Positions 1 to 9,246 of a stretch of DNA of 64,000 nt are shown here, one piece after another; position 1 is the stretch's first letter, and each line of letters opens with the position of its first letter. The position numbers and the translations under genes are program-made. This DNA comes from Gordonia mangrovi (GTDB taxonomy: Bacteria > Actinomycetota > Actinomycetes > Mycobacteriales > Mycobacteriaceae): the NCBI RefSeq assembly GCF_024734075.1, contig NZ_CP102850.1, positions 186,001 to 250,000 on the forward strand, read 5' to 3'. The notes under the pieces are model-generated. The model saw only the letters and a list, made by a program, of their open reading frames with translations. It did no database searches and was not told where the DNA came from.

Positions 1-649
1 CCCGGCCCGACTTCGGGATCACCGTCACGTGATCGCGGATCAGTTCGGCGATGTAGTCCAGACCGGCCTGGTGGTCACTCCCGCCGTCACTGTGCACCGC
101 ATACGGTGCGAGCAGATTCCATTTCGCCGAACCGGAGCTGCCCGGATTCGGGGTGATGACCTGCACTCCCGGCCTGAGCAGATCGTCCCAGCCGTGGATG
201 TTCTTGGGGTTGCCCTTGCGCACGACGAACGCCACCACAGACCCGAACGGGACGCTGCCGTTCGGCTCCCGCTGCTGCCAGTCCTCGTCCACCACTCCCG
301 CATCGACGAGTCGGGTGATATCGGGTTGCACCGAGACGTTCACCACGTCGGCGGGGACACGGCGGGCCACCTTTCGGGACTGGTCACCGGACGGGCCGTA
401 GGACTGGGAGAAGCCGATGTCACGGCCTGCCTCGGTGCGACGAAACGCCGGGATCACGACATCGAACCCGGGTTTGGGCGTCGCGTAGGCGATCAGGTTC
501 ACATGGCGCGAACCGGAGGAGATGTCGTCGCCGCCGGGCTCGTCGGTCGAGCCACCACAGGACGTGGCGGCGAGCATCACCAGCGCCACGACGACCACCG
601 CCGTCAACGGGCGCCACGAGCGCGCGGCTGCCGACTTCGTCACGCTCAC
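1..649 (-). CDS. subI: Sulfate ABC transporter substrate-binding lipoprotein (C-terminal part beyond window)
   Basis: The reading frame starts at GTG 649, five bases after GGGAGG, and runs off the left edge, leaving about 216 residues. The N-terminus has charged residues, a hydrophobic stretch and the lipobox LAATSC, so it should be a membrane-anchored lipoprotein. The region VITPNPGSSGSAKWN resembles the ligand-binding loop of sulfate/thiosulfate-binding proteins (CysP/SubI family), as does DVVNVSVQPDITRLVDAGVV. It would deliver sulfate to a CysTWA permease presumably encoded further left. In M. tuberculosis subI sits at the same place beside the trehalase gene (from memory). Molybdate binding is a less likely alternative. 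Confidence 0.85.
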   Translation of the reverse strand, partial: MSVTKSAAARSWRPLTAVVVVALVMLAATSCGGSTDEPGGDDISSGSRHVNLIAYATPKPGFDVVIPAFRRTEAGRDIGFSQSYGPSGDQSRKVARRVPADVVNVSVQPDITRLVDAGVVDEDWQQREPNGSVPFGSVVAFVVRKGNPKNIHGWDDLLRPGVQVITPNPGSSGSAKWNLLAPYAVHSDGGSDHQAGLDYIAELIRDHVTVIPKSGR

Positions 650-754
650 CGTCCTCCCACCATTGCATCAACCGAACCCGTAGACGCTAGCAACGGGCGG
701 CGATGCGTCACCACATGCGTGGGCGCGAGCGGTACCGCAGGTCGAGTCGATGTG

Positions 755-832
755 CTACCTGGTGAGCACCCAGGCGAGGATCACCAGCACGATGAGCGCC
801 ACCAAGGCCAAGGTCACGCGGGAACGGAACAC
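755..832 (-). CDS. Possible 25-residue single-pass membrane peptide
   Basis: GTG 832 opens a 25-codon frame ending at TAG 755, giving one hydrophobic segment (VTLALVALIVLVILAWVL) between basic ends, FRSR and TR. It begins three bases after the stop of the 65-residue membrane protein gene upstream, so it could be translationally coupled to it. The composition is typical of small membrane regulatory subunits, but I recognise no family. No clear ribosome binding site is visible other than purines inside the upstream gene end (GGAAAGGGG). Confidence 0.4.
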   Translation of the reverse strand: MFRSRVTLALVALIVLVILAWVLTR

Positions 833-835
833 CGC

Positions 836-1033
836 CTACAGCCCCTTTCCGTCGTCATCGGCGAATCGGCGCCGGTCGAACACCGTGGACACCGCGTCGA
901 CCAGCACATTGAGCGCTGCGGCCACCAGCACGGCGAACGGGATCACGACGACGAGGGTCACCAGCAACTGCGGGACGAACGAGAGACCCGTCAGCCACTC
1001 CTCGACACCGTCCCACCAGGCGAGCAGCGACAT
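836..1033 (-). CDS. Small conserved membrane protein, 65 aa
   Basis: ATG 1033 follows the purine run AGAGGTG by six bases. The product has a tryptophan-containing amphipathic N-terminus ([14 protein letters not shown]), a central hydrophobic segment of about 25 residues and a charged tail ([11 protein letters not shown]). It should be a single-pass membrane protein. A small membrane protein of about this size (Rv2401A) lies between subI and the trehalase gene in M. tuberculosis, so orthology is likely but inferred from position. Function is unknown. Confidence 0.65.
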   Translation of the reverse strand: MSLLAWWDGVEEWLTGLSFVPQLLVTLVVVIPFAVLVAAALNVLVDAVSTVFDRRRFADDDGKGL

Positions 1034-1165
1034 GACATTTCACCTCTTCGTTCTTCCCGGCCGGCACCCCGGCCCACATGGGTTTCGCGCAGGCTGATTC
1101 AAACCCGGCAAGGTTCCGACGTCGGCCGAGTGGCGACGGTCGGGCCTGATCGCAATGATATAGCC

Positions 1166-3196
1166 ATGACTCCACCGGAAGACGCTGCCGTCACTGCGCT
1201 GCCCATCGACAACGCCACGCACCTCGACGCCACCGACAGCGCACATTCCGACGCCGGCGAGATCGACCCCGAGGTCAAGGCCTTCTCGCCCGCGACCCCG
1301 AGTCACAACGCGTTTCCCCATATCGGCGACTACGCCTTTCTGTCGGACACCGAGACCAACTGTCTGATCGCACGCAACGGTTCGGTCGAGTGGATGTGTG
1401 TGCCGCGCCCCGACTCCCCCAGCGTGTTCGGCGCCGTCCTCGACCGCAGCGCCGGCCATTTCCGCCTGGCCCCCTACGGCGTCAATGTGCCGGTCGATCG
1501 GCGGTATCTGCCGGGCAGCCTGATGGTCGAGACCACCTGGCAGACCGACACCGGCTGGATCGTGGTGCGCGATGCCCTGGTGATGGGCCCCTGGCACGAC
1601 AACGAACGTCGCTCCACGACGCATCGCCGCACCCCTACCGATTGGGACGCCGAACACATCCTGTTGCGAACGGTGCGATGTGTCTCGGGCACCGTCGAAC
1701 TGTCACTCAGTTGCGAACCGGCGTTCGACTACCACCGGGGCAAGACGGTCTGGGAGTACTCCGGACCCGCCTATGGGGAGGCGATCGCCACCGGCACGGG
1801 CACCACTGCACCCGGCCCCACGCTCAAGCTGACCACCGACCTGCGCCTGGGACTCGAGGGCCGCGAGGCCCGCGCGCGTACCCGCCTCGTGGAGGGCGAC
1901 AACCGGTTCGTCGCACTGTCCTGGTCGCGGCAGCCGGCACCGCAGAACTTCGAGGAAGCCGCACAGAAGATGTGGTCGACCTCGGAGTGCTGGCGGCAAT
2001 GGATCAACGCCGGCACCTTCCCCGACCATCCGTGGCGCACACATCTGCAGCGGTCAGCGCTGACCCTCAAAGGTCTCACCTACTCCCCGACCGGCGCACT
2101 GCTCGCCGCTGCGACCACATCCCTTCCGGAAACCCCTGGTGGCGAACGTAACTGGGACTACCGGTACGCGTGGGTACGCGACTCCACGTTCGCCCTGTGG
2201 GGTCTGTACACCCTGGGGCTCGACCGTGAGGCCGACGACTTCTTCTCGTTCATCGCCGACGTGTCCGGGGCCACCAACGGCGAACACCATCCGTTGCAGG
2301 TGATGTACGGGGTCGGCGGCGAACGCACCCTGGAGGAGGAGGAACTCCACCACCTGTCCGGCTATGACGGTGCCCGCCCGGTGCGTATCGGCAACGGCGC
2401 CTACAACCAGGCGCAGCACGACATCTGGGGCACCATGCTCGACTCGGTCTACCTCAACACCAAGTCGAGCGAGGCGGTCCCCGAGACCTTGTGGCCGGTG
2501 TTGAAGGCGCAGGTCGAGGAGGCCGTGAAGAACTGGCGCAAGCCCGATCGCGGGATCTGGGAGGTGCGCGGCGAACCGAAGCACTTCACCTCGTCGAAGG
2601 TCATGTGCTGGGTGGCGCTCGACCGCGGCGCCCGCCTCGCCGCGCTACACGGTGAGAAGTCGTACGCGAAGACGTGGGCCGGTATCGCCGACGAGATCCG
2701 CGCCGACATCCTCGAACACGGGGTCGACGAGCGCGGGGTGTTCACCCAGCGCTACGGGGACCCCGCGCTCGACGCGTCCGCGCTGCTGATCCCGCTGCTG
2801 CGCTTCCTGCCGTCGGACGACTACCGGGTCCGCAACACGGTGCTCGCGATCGCCGATGAGCTCACCGACAACGGCCTGGTTCTGCGCTACCGGGTCGACG
2901 AGACCGACGACGGACTCTCCGGCGAGGAGGGGACCTTCACCATCTGTTCGTTCTGGTTGGTCTCGGCGCTCGTCGAGATCGGTGAGCTCCATCGCGCCAA
3001 GGTCCTCTGCGAGCGACTGCTGTCCTACTCGAGCCCGCTGAAGCTCTATGCCGAGGAGATCGACGCCAGCACCGGTCAGCATCTGGGCAACTTCCCGCAG
3101 GCGTTCACCCACCTGGCGTTGATCAACGCGGTGATGCACGTGATCCGGGCCGAGGAAGCCGCCAGCCACGGAACCTTCCAGCCGGCACATCACTGA
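1166..3196 (+). CDS. GH15 family glycoside hydrolase, probable trehalase
   Basis: A 676-residue protein with the (alpha/alpha)6-barrel signatures of family GH15. The N-terminal beta domain begins near residue 50 (FPHIGDYAFLSDTETN). The catalytic-barrel motif NWDYRYAWVRDS lies near residue 330 and the acidic GEEGTFTICSFW near residue 590. Its position matches Rv2402, whose mycobacterial counterpart is a phosphate- and Mg-dependent trehalase, so trehalose hydrolysis is the best guess; glucoamylase-type activity is the alternative. ATG 1166 was chosen because the roughly 380 residues encoded in frame upstream show no family similarity. The first 45 residues are acidic and probably disordered. 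Confidence 0.88.
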   Translation: MTPPEDAAVTALPIDNATHLDATDSAHSDAGEIDPEVKAFSPATPSHNAFPHIGDYAFLSDTETNCLIARNGSVEWMCVPRPDSPSVFGAVLDRSAGHFRLAPYGVNVPVDRRYLPGSLMVETTWQTDTGWIVVRDALVMGPWHDNERRSTTHRRTPTDWDAEHILLRTVRCVSGTVELSLSCEPAFDYHRGKTVWEYSGPAYGEAIATGTGTTAPGPTLKLTTDLRLGLEGREARARTRLVEGDNRFVALSWSRQPAPQNFEEAAQKMWSTSECWRQWINAGTFPDHPWRTHLQRSALTLKGLTYSPTGALLAAATTSLPETPGGERNWDYRYAWVRDSTFALWGLYTLGLDREADDFFSFIADVSGATNGEHHPLQVMYGVGGERTLEEEELHHLSGYDGARPVRIGNGAYNQAQHDIWGTMLDSVYLNTKSSEAVPETLWPVLKAQVEEAVKNWRKPDRGIWEVRGEPKHFTSSKVMCWVALDRGARLAALHGEKSYAKTWAGIADEIRADILEHGVDERGVFTQRYGDPALDASALLIPLLRFLPSDDYRVRNTVLAIADELTDNGLVLRYRVDETDDGLSGEEGTFTICSFWLVSALVEIGELHRAKVLCERLLSYSSPLKLYAEEIDASTGQHLGNFPQAFTHLALINAVMHVIRAEEAASHGTFQPAHH

Positions 3197-3202
3197 CACC
3201 GG

Positions 3203-4126
3203 TCAGGACAGGCGCCAGGATTCGTAGGCTCGGGGGTCCTCCACCGGCTCGACGTGGATGGTGACGTCGAGGTGTGACAGCGTCGCCTGCAGGTCGGCCT
3301 CGACCTCCTCGGCGAGGTCATGGGCGTGCTGCACCGTCCAGGTCCCCGGCACCAGCATGTGCATCTGCATGAAGCGACGATGCCCGGCCTCACGTGTGCG
3401 GATGTCGTGGAAGACCACGCCGCGCTCGCGATGTGGGGCCAGGGCCGCCTCGACCTTTGCCCGGTCGGATTCGGGTAGGGCCGCATCCATCATTCCCTCG
3501 GCCGAGCGCCAGATCAGCCGGCCGCCCACCACGAGGATGTTGATCGCGACAGCGATCGCGATGAGCGGATCGAGCCGAAGCCATCCGGTGACGGCGACCA
3601 GGAAGACCGCGACCACCACGCCGACGGTGGTCCACACGTCGGTCATCAGATGCTTGCCGTCGGCTTCCAAGGTGATTGAACGGTGGCGCCGGCCCGCCCG
3701 CAGCAGGACCACCGCCACCGCACCGTTGACGACGGTGGCCGCGACCGAGATCGCCAGGCCCGGTCCTACCGACTCCAGTTCGGCGGGATGGATCAGGCGG
3801 TCGACTGCGGCGACGATGATCGCGCCGGCGGCGACGAAGATCATCACGCCCTCGACGACGGCCGAGAGGTATTCCGCCTTCGTGTGGCCGAAGTTGTGAC
3901 CGGCGTCGGCGGGTCGGGCGGCGACCCGCAACGCCACGAAAGCACCGACTGCCGCAACGAGATTCACCACCGACTCGGCCGCATCCGACAGCAGGCCCAC
4001 CGACCCGGTGATCCGCCAGGCGGTGACCTTCATCGCAATGGTCACCACGGCCGCGGCGATGCTCAGCAGCGCGAACCGTGTCAGGTCACCACGGGCGTCC
4101 CGACCGGGCCCCACGCCGGATTCCAT
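3203..4126 (-). CDS. Cation diffusion facilitator family transporter
   Basis: A 307-residue CDF protein with about six membrane segments and a cytosolic C-terminal domain (MQMHMLVPGTWTVQHAHDLA, then VTIHVEP) of the dimerising type. TM5 carries H159xxxD163 (KHLMTD), usual for the metal site. TM2 has D48 and E51xxxN55 (LLSDAAESVVN) instead of the D/HxxxD of zinc exporters, so the substrate may not be zinc. It exports divalent metal by proton antiport. It starts nine bases after the M3 peptidase gene, so it is probably the last gene of a lepA-peptidase-CDF transcript, and ends six bases from the convergent GH15 gene. Confidence 0.88.
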   Translation of the reverse strand: MESGVGPGRDARGDLTRFALLSIAAAVVTIAMKVTAWRITGSVGLLSDAAESVVNLVAAVGAFVALRVAARPADAGHNFGHTKAEYLSAVVEGVMIFVAAGAIIVAAVDRLIHPAELESVGPGLAISVAATVVNGAVAVVLLRAGRRHRSITLEADGKHLMTDVWTTVGVVVAVFLVAVTGWLRLDPLIAIAVAINILVVGGRLIWRSAEGMMDAALPESDRAKVEAALAPHRERGVVFHDIRTREAGHRRFMQMHMLVPGTWTVQHAHDLAEEVEADLQATLSHLDVTIHVEPVEDPRAYESWRLS

Positions 4127-4135
4127 CGGCTGCGG

Positions 4136-6184
4136 CTACCGGGCCTCGCCGGCCGCGGCCAGCCCGCGGCGGGCGAGCAGTGGCCCGATCTGCGGGGTGC
4201 GTCCGATGAGCTTCTCGTGTGCCACCAACGGGTCGATGCTGTCACCGCGCGTGAGAGTGGCCTCGGCGAAGCGCCGACCGTTGTCGCGCCGGAGCCCACC
4301 TTCGGCGAGGAACCACTGCTCGGTCTCGGCGTCGAGAACCTCCGACCAGATGTAGGAGTAGTAGCCCGCCGAGTAGCCGCCGCCGAAGATGTGGTTGAAG
4401 TACGCGCTTCGGTATCGCGGCGGGATCAGGTCGCCGGTGAAACCCTTCGCGCGCAATGCCGCTCGTTCGAACTCCACGACATCGTCGACCGCGTCGTCGA
4501 CGGTGATCCGATGCCAGGCGAGATCCAACAGCGCTGCGGCCAGGTATTCGAGCGTGGCGTGCGCGCTCTCGGTCTTCGCCGCAGCCCGCGCCGCATCGGC
4601 CAGCCCTGCCGGGATCGGCGCCGCGGTTTCGTGATGACGAGCGTACTGCGACAACACATCCGGGTGCAGCGCCCACATCTCGTTCACCTGCGACGGGAAC
4701 TCGACGAAATCGCGGGGCACCGAGGTCCCCGACTGCGAGGGATAGTCGACCGCCGACAGCAGGCCGTGCAGAGCGTGTCCGAACTCATGGAAGAGGGTGG
4801 TCAGCTGGTCCATCGTCAGCAGGCACGGCTCGCCGGGATCGGGTTTGGTCAGGTTCGCGACATTGACCACGATCGGCTGCGCCGACAGCGCCACCGACTG
4901 GTCGACGATGTTGTTCATCCACGCGCCGCCCCGTTTGGACGGGCGCGCATAGAAGTCACCGAGGAACAGCCCGATGCTGCGGCCGGCCTCGTTGATCACA
5001 TCCCACACCCGCACGTCGGGGTGATAGCCGTCGAGATCGGATCGTTCGACGAAACGCAGGCCATAGAGTTTGCCGGCCGCATAGAAGACGCCGCGCTGCA
5101 GCACATTGTCGAGCTCGCAGTAGTCGGCGAAGTCGTCGAGGGGAACCGCCGAGGATGCCCGGCGCTCCCGATCGAGCCAGTACGTGAGGTCGGCGGCACC
5201 GATCTCCTCGTCGGCGAAGCGGGTCAGTCGAGTCAGTTCGCGTCCGCCGGCACGCAACGCCGACTCGGTGAGCTCGTCGAGCAGTTCGACGACGGCGTCG
5301 GGGTTCGGCGCGGTCTCCTCGGCGATCACGTATTCGGCGTGGTCGTGATACCCGAGCAGACGGGCCCGCCGCGCACGCAGCCGGACGATCTCGAGGACGA
5401 GCTCGCGGGTGTCGTGTTCGTTGCCCCGGGCACAGCGGGAGACCGAGGCGTCGAAAACGCGTTGCCGCACGTCACGATCGGTCAGCACGGTGAGCAACGA
5501 CTGACTGCTCGGCAGCTCCAGGGTGAGCAGATACCCGGAGTCGTGGCCCGCGTCGGCGGCCGCTCGACGGGCGGCAGCGATCTGCCCCGCCGACAGCCCG
5601 TCGAGGCCGGCGGCGTCGTCGACGAACACCGCCGAGGCGTTGGTGTCGTCGAGAATCCGCTGCGAGAACGCGGTGCTCAGGTAGGCCAACCGCGACGAGA
5701 TCTGTCGCATCTGCTCCTGCTCGCCCAAACCGAGACCGGCTCCCGCACGCACCGATTCGCGATAGCGCTTGGCCAGCAGTCGTTCCTGCGACTCGGTCAG
5801 ACCGAGTTCGTCCATGCGCTCATGGAGCGACGAGATCCGGTCGAACAGGCGCCGATCCATCGAGATCGTGTTCGCGTGGTCGGTGAGCAACGTCGAGAGT
5901 TGCTGGGAGATCTCGTTTCGCTGCGGGTTGGTGTCGGGCCCGACGAGATTGAAGAAGATCCCACCCGCCCGTGCCAGGTCGCGGCCGGACAGTTCGAGCG
6001 CCTCCACGGTGTTTCGGAAGGTCGCCGGCCGCGAGTCCGTCGCGATCGACTCCACTTCCGCGAGGTGGGTTGTCATCGCCTCGCGGAAGGCCGGCAGGAA
6101 ATCGTCGTCGGAGATCGAGGCGAAGTCGGGCAGTCCGTGCGGCAGCGAGCTCTCGGCCAGAACCGGGTTGCGGCGGGTCTCCAA
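4136..6184 (-). CDS. M3 family zinc metallopeptidase (peptidyl-dipeptidase Dcp/oligopeptidase A type)
   Basis: About 682 residues. The zinc motif HEFGHALH lies near residue 465 and the third-ligand glutamate in FVEFPSQVNEMW about 30 residues later. The C-terminal signature FNHIFGGGYSAGYYSYIWSEV is typical of family M3A, which cleaves short peptides in the cytosol. TTG 6184 is the likely start: GGGGAAG inside the end of lepA is seven bases upstream and only four bases separate it from the lepA stop. A frame extension upstream inside lepA looks spurious. No signal peptide is visible. Confidence 0.9.
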   Translation of the reverse strand: METRRNPVLAESSLPHGLPDFASISDDDFLPAFREAMTTHLAEVESIATDSRPATFRNTVEALELSGRDLARAGGIFFNLVGPDTNPQRNEISQQLSTLLTDHANTISMDRRLFDRISSLHERMDELGLTESQERLLAKRYRESVRAGAGLGLGEQEQMRQISSRLAYLSTAFSQRILDDTNASAVFVDDAAGLDGLSAGQIAAARRAAADAGHDSGYLLTLELPSSQSLLTVLTDRDVRQRVFDASVSRCARGNEHDTRELVLEIVRLRARRARLLGYHDHAEYVIAEETAPNPDAVVELLDELTESALRAGGRELTRLTRFADEEIGAADLTYWLDRERRASSAVPLDDFADYCELDNVLQRGVFYAAGKLYGLRFVERSDLDGYHPDVRVWDVINEAGRSIGLFLGDFYARPSKRGGAWMNNIVDQSVALSAQPIVVNVANLTKPDPGEPCLLTMDQLTTLFHEFGHALHGLLSAVDYPSQSGTSVPRDFVEFPSQVNEMWALHPDVLSQYARHHETAAPIPAGLADAARAAAKTESAHATLEYLAAALLDLAWHRITVDDAVDDVVEFERAALRAKGFTGDLIPPRYRSAYFNHIFGGGYSAGYYSYIWSEVLDAETEQWFLAEGGLRRDNGRRFAEATLTRGDSIDPLVAHEKLIGRTPQIGPLLARRGLAAAGEAR

Positions 6185-6188
6185 CGGT

Positions 6189-8048
6189 CTACTTCCCCTT
6201 CGGCTTGTCTCCGAGCGAGTCGGTGGAGAGGGCCGCCACGAACGCCTCCTGCGGGACATCCACCCGGCCGATCGTCTTCATCCGCTTCTTGCCCTCCTTC
6301 TGCTTCTCGAGCAGCTTGCGCTTACGGCTGATGTCGCCGCCATAGCATTTGGCCAGCACGTCCTTACGGATGGCGCGGATGTTCTCTCGCGCGATGATCT
6401 TCGACCCGACAGCGGCCTGCACGGGCACCTCGAATTGCTGCCGCGGGATCAGCTCCTTCAGCTTGGTGGCCATCTTGTTGCCGTAGGCGTATGCGGCATC
6501 CTTGTGGACGATGGCGCTGAAGGCGTCGACCGCCTCGCCCTGCAGCAGGATGTCGACCTTCACCAGATCGGCCTCCTGCTCGCCGGCCTCCTCGTAGTCG
6601 AGGCTGGCATACCCGCGGGTGCGCGACTTGAGCGCGTCGAAGAAGTCGAAGATGATCTCGGCCATCGGCATCGTGTACCGCAATTCGACGCGAGTCTCCG
6701 ACAGGTAGTCCATACCGCCGAGGTCACCCCGCCGGGACTGGCAGAGCTCCATGATCGCCCCGACGAATTCACTGGGCGCGATGATCGTCATCTTCACGAT
6801 CGGCTCGAAGATCTGTTTGGCCTTCCCCGCGGGCCAGTCCGAGGGATTCGTGACGGTGATCTCCTGGCCGTCCTCCATGATCACCCGGTAGACCACGTTG
6901 GGCGCGGTCGAGATGAGGTTCAGGTTGAACTCACGTTCGAGGCGTTCGCGGGTGATCTCCATGTGCAGCAACCCGAGGAATCCGCAGCGGAACCCGAACC
7001 CGAGGGCCACCGAGGTCTCCGGCTCGTACGCCAGTGCGGCATCGTTGAGCTGCAGCTTGTCCAGCGCCTCACGCAACACCGGATAGTCCGAGCCGTCCAC
7101 CGGATAGAGACCCGAGTAGACCATCGGCTGGGGTTCGCGGTAGCCGGTCAGCGGTTGCTCGGCGCCGTGCTTGGCCGTCGTCACGGTGTCGCCGACCTTG
7201 GACTGCCGGACGTCCTTGACACCGGTGATGAGGTAGCCGACCTCCCCGACACCGAGGCCTCTGGATGCCTTGGGTTCGGGCGAGACGATGCCGACCTCGA
7301 GCAACTCGTGGGTGGCGCCGGTGGACATCATCAGCACTTTTTCGCGCGGCAGCACCCGTCCGTCGACGACGCGGACATAGGTGACCACACCCCGGTAGGT
7401 GTCGTACACCGAGTCGAAGATCATCGCACGTGCGGGTGCGTCCTGGTCGCCCTCGGGTGGCGGGACCTGCTTGATCACCTCGTCGAGCAGAGCGGCGACA
7501 CCTTCGCCGGTCTTGCCGGACACCCGCAGCACGTCCGACGCCTCACAACCGATGATGTGGGCGATCTCGGCGGCATAGCGGTCCGGGTCGGCGGCCGGCA
7601 GATCGATCTTGTTGAGGACCGGGATGATCGTCAGGTCCTTGTCCATGGCCAGATACAGGTTGGCCAGGGTCTGCGCCTCGATGCCCTGCGCGGCGTCGAC
7701 GAGCAGGATCGCACCCTCACAGGCCTCGAGCGCACGCGACACCTCGTAGGTGAAGTCGACATGTCCGGGAGTGTCGATGAGGTGGATCACGTAGTCGGTG
7801 GTGGCGCCCGACTCGTCGGTGACCTGCCACGGCAGGCGCACGTTCTGCGCCTTGATGGTGATACCGCGCTCACGTTCGATGTCCATCCGATCGAGGTACT
7901 GCGCTCGCATCTGTCGCTCCTCGACCACACCGGTGAGCTGCAGCATCCGGTCGGCCAGGGTGGACTTCCCGTGGTCGATGTGGGCGATGATGCAGAAGTT
8001 GCGGATCCGCTCGGGGGCGGTGAAGGTGTTGTCGGCGAAGGTGGGAAT
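6189..8048 (-). CDS. lepA: Elongation factor 4 (LepA), apparent ATT start
   Basis: A ribosome back-translocating GTPase. The P-loop AHIDHGKST lies right after the N-terminal [18 protein letters not shown], followed by DTPGH (G3) and NKID (G4). The C-terminal domain has [13 protein letters not shown] and ends with [16 protein letters not shown] basic residues; about 619 residues is the normal size. No ATG, GTG or TTG exists near the conserved N-terminus in this frame. AGGAG stands seven bases before ATT 8048 (reading IPTFADNTF), so ATT is my preferred start. A CTG further upstream lacks a ribosome binding site. It leads an operon with the M3 peptidase and CDF genes. Confidence 0.93.
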   Translation of the reverse strand: MPTFADNTFTAPERIRNFCIIAHIDHGKSTLADRMLQLTGVVEERQMRAQYLDRMDIERERGITIKAQNVRLPWQVTDESGATTDYVIHLIDTPGHVDFTYEVSRALEACEGAILLVDAAQGIEAQTLANLYLAMDKDLTIIPVLNKIDLPAADPDRYAAEIAHIIGCEASDVLRVSGKTGEGVAALLDEVIKQVPPPEGDQDAPARAMIFDSVYDTYRGVVTYVRVVDGRVLPREKVLMMSTGATHELLEVGIVSPEPKASRGLGVGEVGYLITGVKDVRQSKVGDTVTTAKHGAEQPLTGYREPQPMVYSGLYPVDGSDYPVLREALDKLQLNDAALAYEPETSVALGFGFRCGFLGLLHMEITRERLEREFNLNLISTAPNVVYRVIMEDGQEITVTNPSDWPAGKAKQIFEPIVKMTIIAPSEFVGAIMELCQSRRGDLGGMDYLSETRVELRYTMPMAEIIFDFFDALKSRTRGYASLDYEEAGEQEADLVKVDILLQGEAVDAFSAIVHKDAAYAYGNKMATKLKELIPRQQFEVPVQAAVGSKIIARENIRAIRKDVLAKCYGGDISRKRKLLEKQKEGKKRMKTIGRVDVPQEAFVAALSTDSLGDKPKGK

Positions 8049-8153
8049 CGAACTGCTCCTCGGACGTGCGGCATGGGGACGCGGTCGGCCTGACCGCGTC
8101 GATGGGTCCAGTTTCTCATGCCCGCCGCAGTCGGCGTCGGCGACGCTCGCCGC

Positions 8154-8159
8154 TACGGT
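8154..8159 (+). promoter_or_regulatory. -10 element TACGGT, leaderless start
   Basis: TACGGT lies six bases before ATG 8166, and no Shine-Dalgarno sequence is present. This spacing fits a leaderless transcript starting at or next to the ATG, common in actinobacteria. Confidence 0.5.
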
Positions 8160-8165
8160 TGAGCA

Positions 8166-8828
8166 ATGGCTGCCGCACCCCCGCCGAACAGTCCCGAGTC
8201 GCGCACATACGACGCCGACTCTGTCGTGGCGGAGGTCACCGACCCCGGCCGGGATCGCGTCGGTGTGGCCGTCCTGGCGCACGGGGCCGGTGGCAACCGG
8301 CACGCGGTCATCCTGCGCGCGCTGGCCGACGAGCTGTCGGCGCGGGGCCTGCTGGTGGCCCGCATCGACCTGCCCTACCGTCAACGTCGCCCCAAGGGCC
8401 CGCCGAGCCCGTCGACGGCGGCCGCCGACCGGGCCGGCATCGTCGCGGCGTGCGAGACGTTTCGGGTGGGCGGTGCTCCGCTGATCGTCGGCGGCCATTC
8501 CTACGGTGGTCGCCAGGCGTCGATGGCGGTGGCCGAGGACCCGGATCTGGCCGACGGCCTGCTGTTGACGTCCTATCCCCTGCATCCACCGGGCAAACCG
8601 GACCGGCTGCGTACCGAACACCTGCCGTCGATCTCGGTGCCCACCGTGATCGTGCACGGCAGTACCGATCCGTTCGCCACCCCGGACGAACTCGCCGACG
8701 CCGTGGCGCTGATCCCGGCACCCACCCGCGTGGTCGAAATCGAGAAGGTCGGACACAACCTCAACCCCGACCGCAAACCCACCGCCGCATTGACCGCCGA
8801 CGCCGTGTTCGACACCTTGATCGGCTGA
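8166..8828 (+). CDS. Alpha/beta-hydrolase fold protein
   Basis: A 220-residue minimal alpha/beta hydrolase of the dienelactone-hydrolase/KANL3-Tex30 type. It shows an oxyanion region [10 protein letters not shown], nucleophile elbow GGHSYGG (S112), acid in VHGSTDPF and histidine in KVGHNLNP. Catalysis on an ester or related substrate is expected, but the substrate is unknown. There is no signal peptide, so it is cytosolic. It is transcribed divergently from lepA, and the PemK-like gene follows after only seven bases, so the two may share a transcript. Confidence 0.8.
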   Translation: MAAAPPPNSPESRTYDADSVVAEVTDPGRDRVGVAVLAHGAGGNRHAVILRALADELSARGLLVARIDLPYRQRRPKGPPSPSTAAADRAGIVAACETFRVGGAPLIVGGHSYGGRQASMAVAEDPDLADGLLLTSYPLHPPGKPDRLRTEHLPSISVPTVIVHGSTDPFATPDELADAVALIPAPTRVVEIEKVGHNLNPDRKPTAALTADAVFDTLIG

Positions 8829-8835
8829 CGCGGCG

Positions 8836-9240
8836 ATGCCACCCGGTCCGCGTACCGCTGCGACACGCGCCCTCGCGCGCACGATCTGCTACTCCCCAGA
8901 CCTCGACGGTGCCGCCGATCCCGGCGAGATCGTCTGGACCTGGGTGCGCTACGAGGATGATCCCGACGAGGGCAAGGATCGCCCGGTGCTCGTCGTCGGC
9001 CGCGCCGGCACGTACCTTCTCGGATTGATGTTGTCCAGCAAGGAGTATCACCGCGAGGATCCGGATTGGGTGCGCATCGGCAGCGGGGTGTGGGACTCGT
9101 CACGGCGGGAGAGTTACGTCCGTCTCGACCGGGTGCTGGTGGTCTCCGAACACGGCATCCGTCGTGAGGGCGCCATTCTCGATCGCGAGCGGTTCGACCG
9201 CGTCGCCACCCGGTTGCGCAGCGACTACGGCTGGCACTGA
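8836..9240 (+). CDS. PemK/MazF-like family protein, no antitoxin neighbour
   Basis: 134 residues. The segment [28 protein letters not shown] matches the N-terminal barrel of PemK/MazF-type proteins (GxIVWxx..., then KxRPVLVV), and [14 protein letters not shown] resembles the second conserved strand. MazF toxins are mRNA interferases paired with a small upstream antitoxin. Here the upstream neighbour is the hydrolase gene, so there is no classical toxin-antitoxin pair. The acidic insertion before KDRPVL and the solitary context suggest a domesticated housekeeping member. Confidence 0.7.
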   Translation: MPPGPRTAATRALARTICYSPDLDGAADPGEIVWTWVRYEDDPDEGKDRPVLVVGRAGTYLLGLMLSSKEYHREDPDWVRIGSGVWDSSRRESYVRLDRVLVVSEHGIRREGAILDRERFDRVATRLRSDYGWH

Positions 9241-9246
9241 CCTGGT

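Noticed and set aside
29..1165. In-frame 379-codon extension ahead of the GH15 gene
   Set aside because: It runs antisense through the sulfate-binding protein and the small membrane ORFs and has no GH15 similarity; the enzyme is complete from 1166.
3683..6331. An 882-codon open frame antisense to the M3 peptidase and CDF genes
   Set aside because: Its translation is Arg/Gly/His-rich with no motif, while the opposite strand encodes complete families. This is the usual high-G+C shadow.
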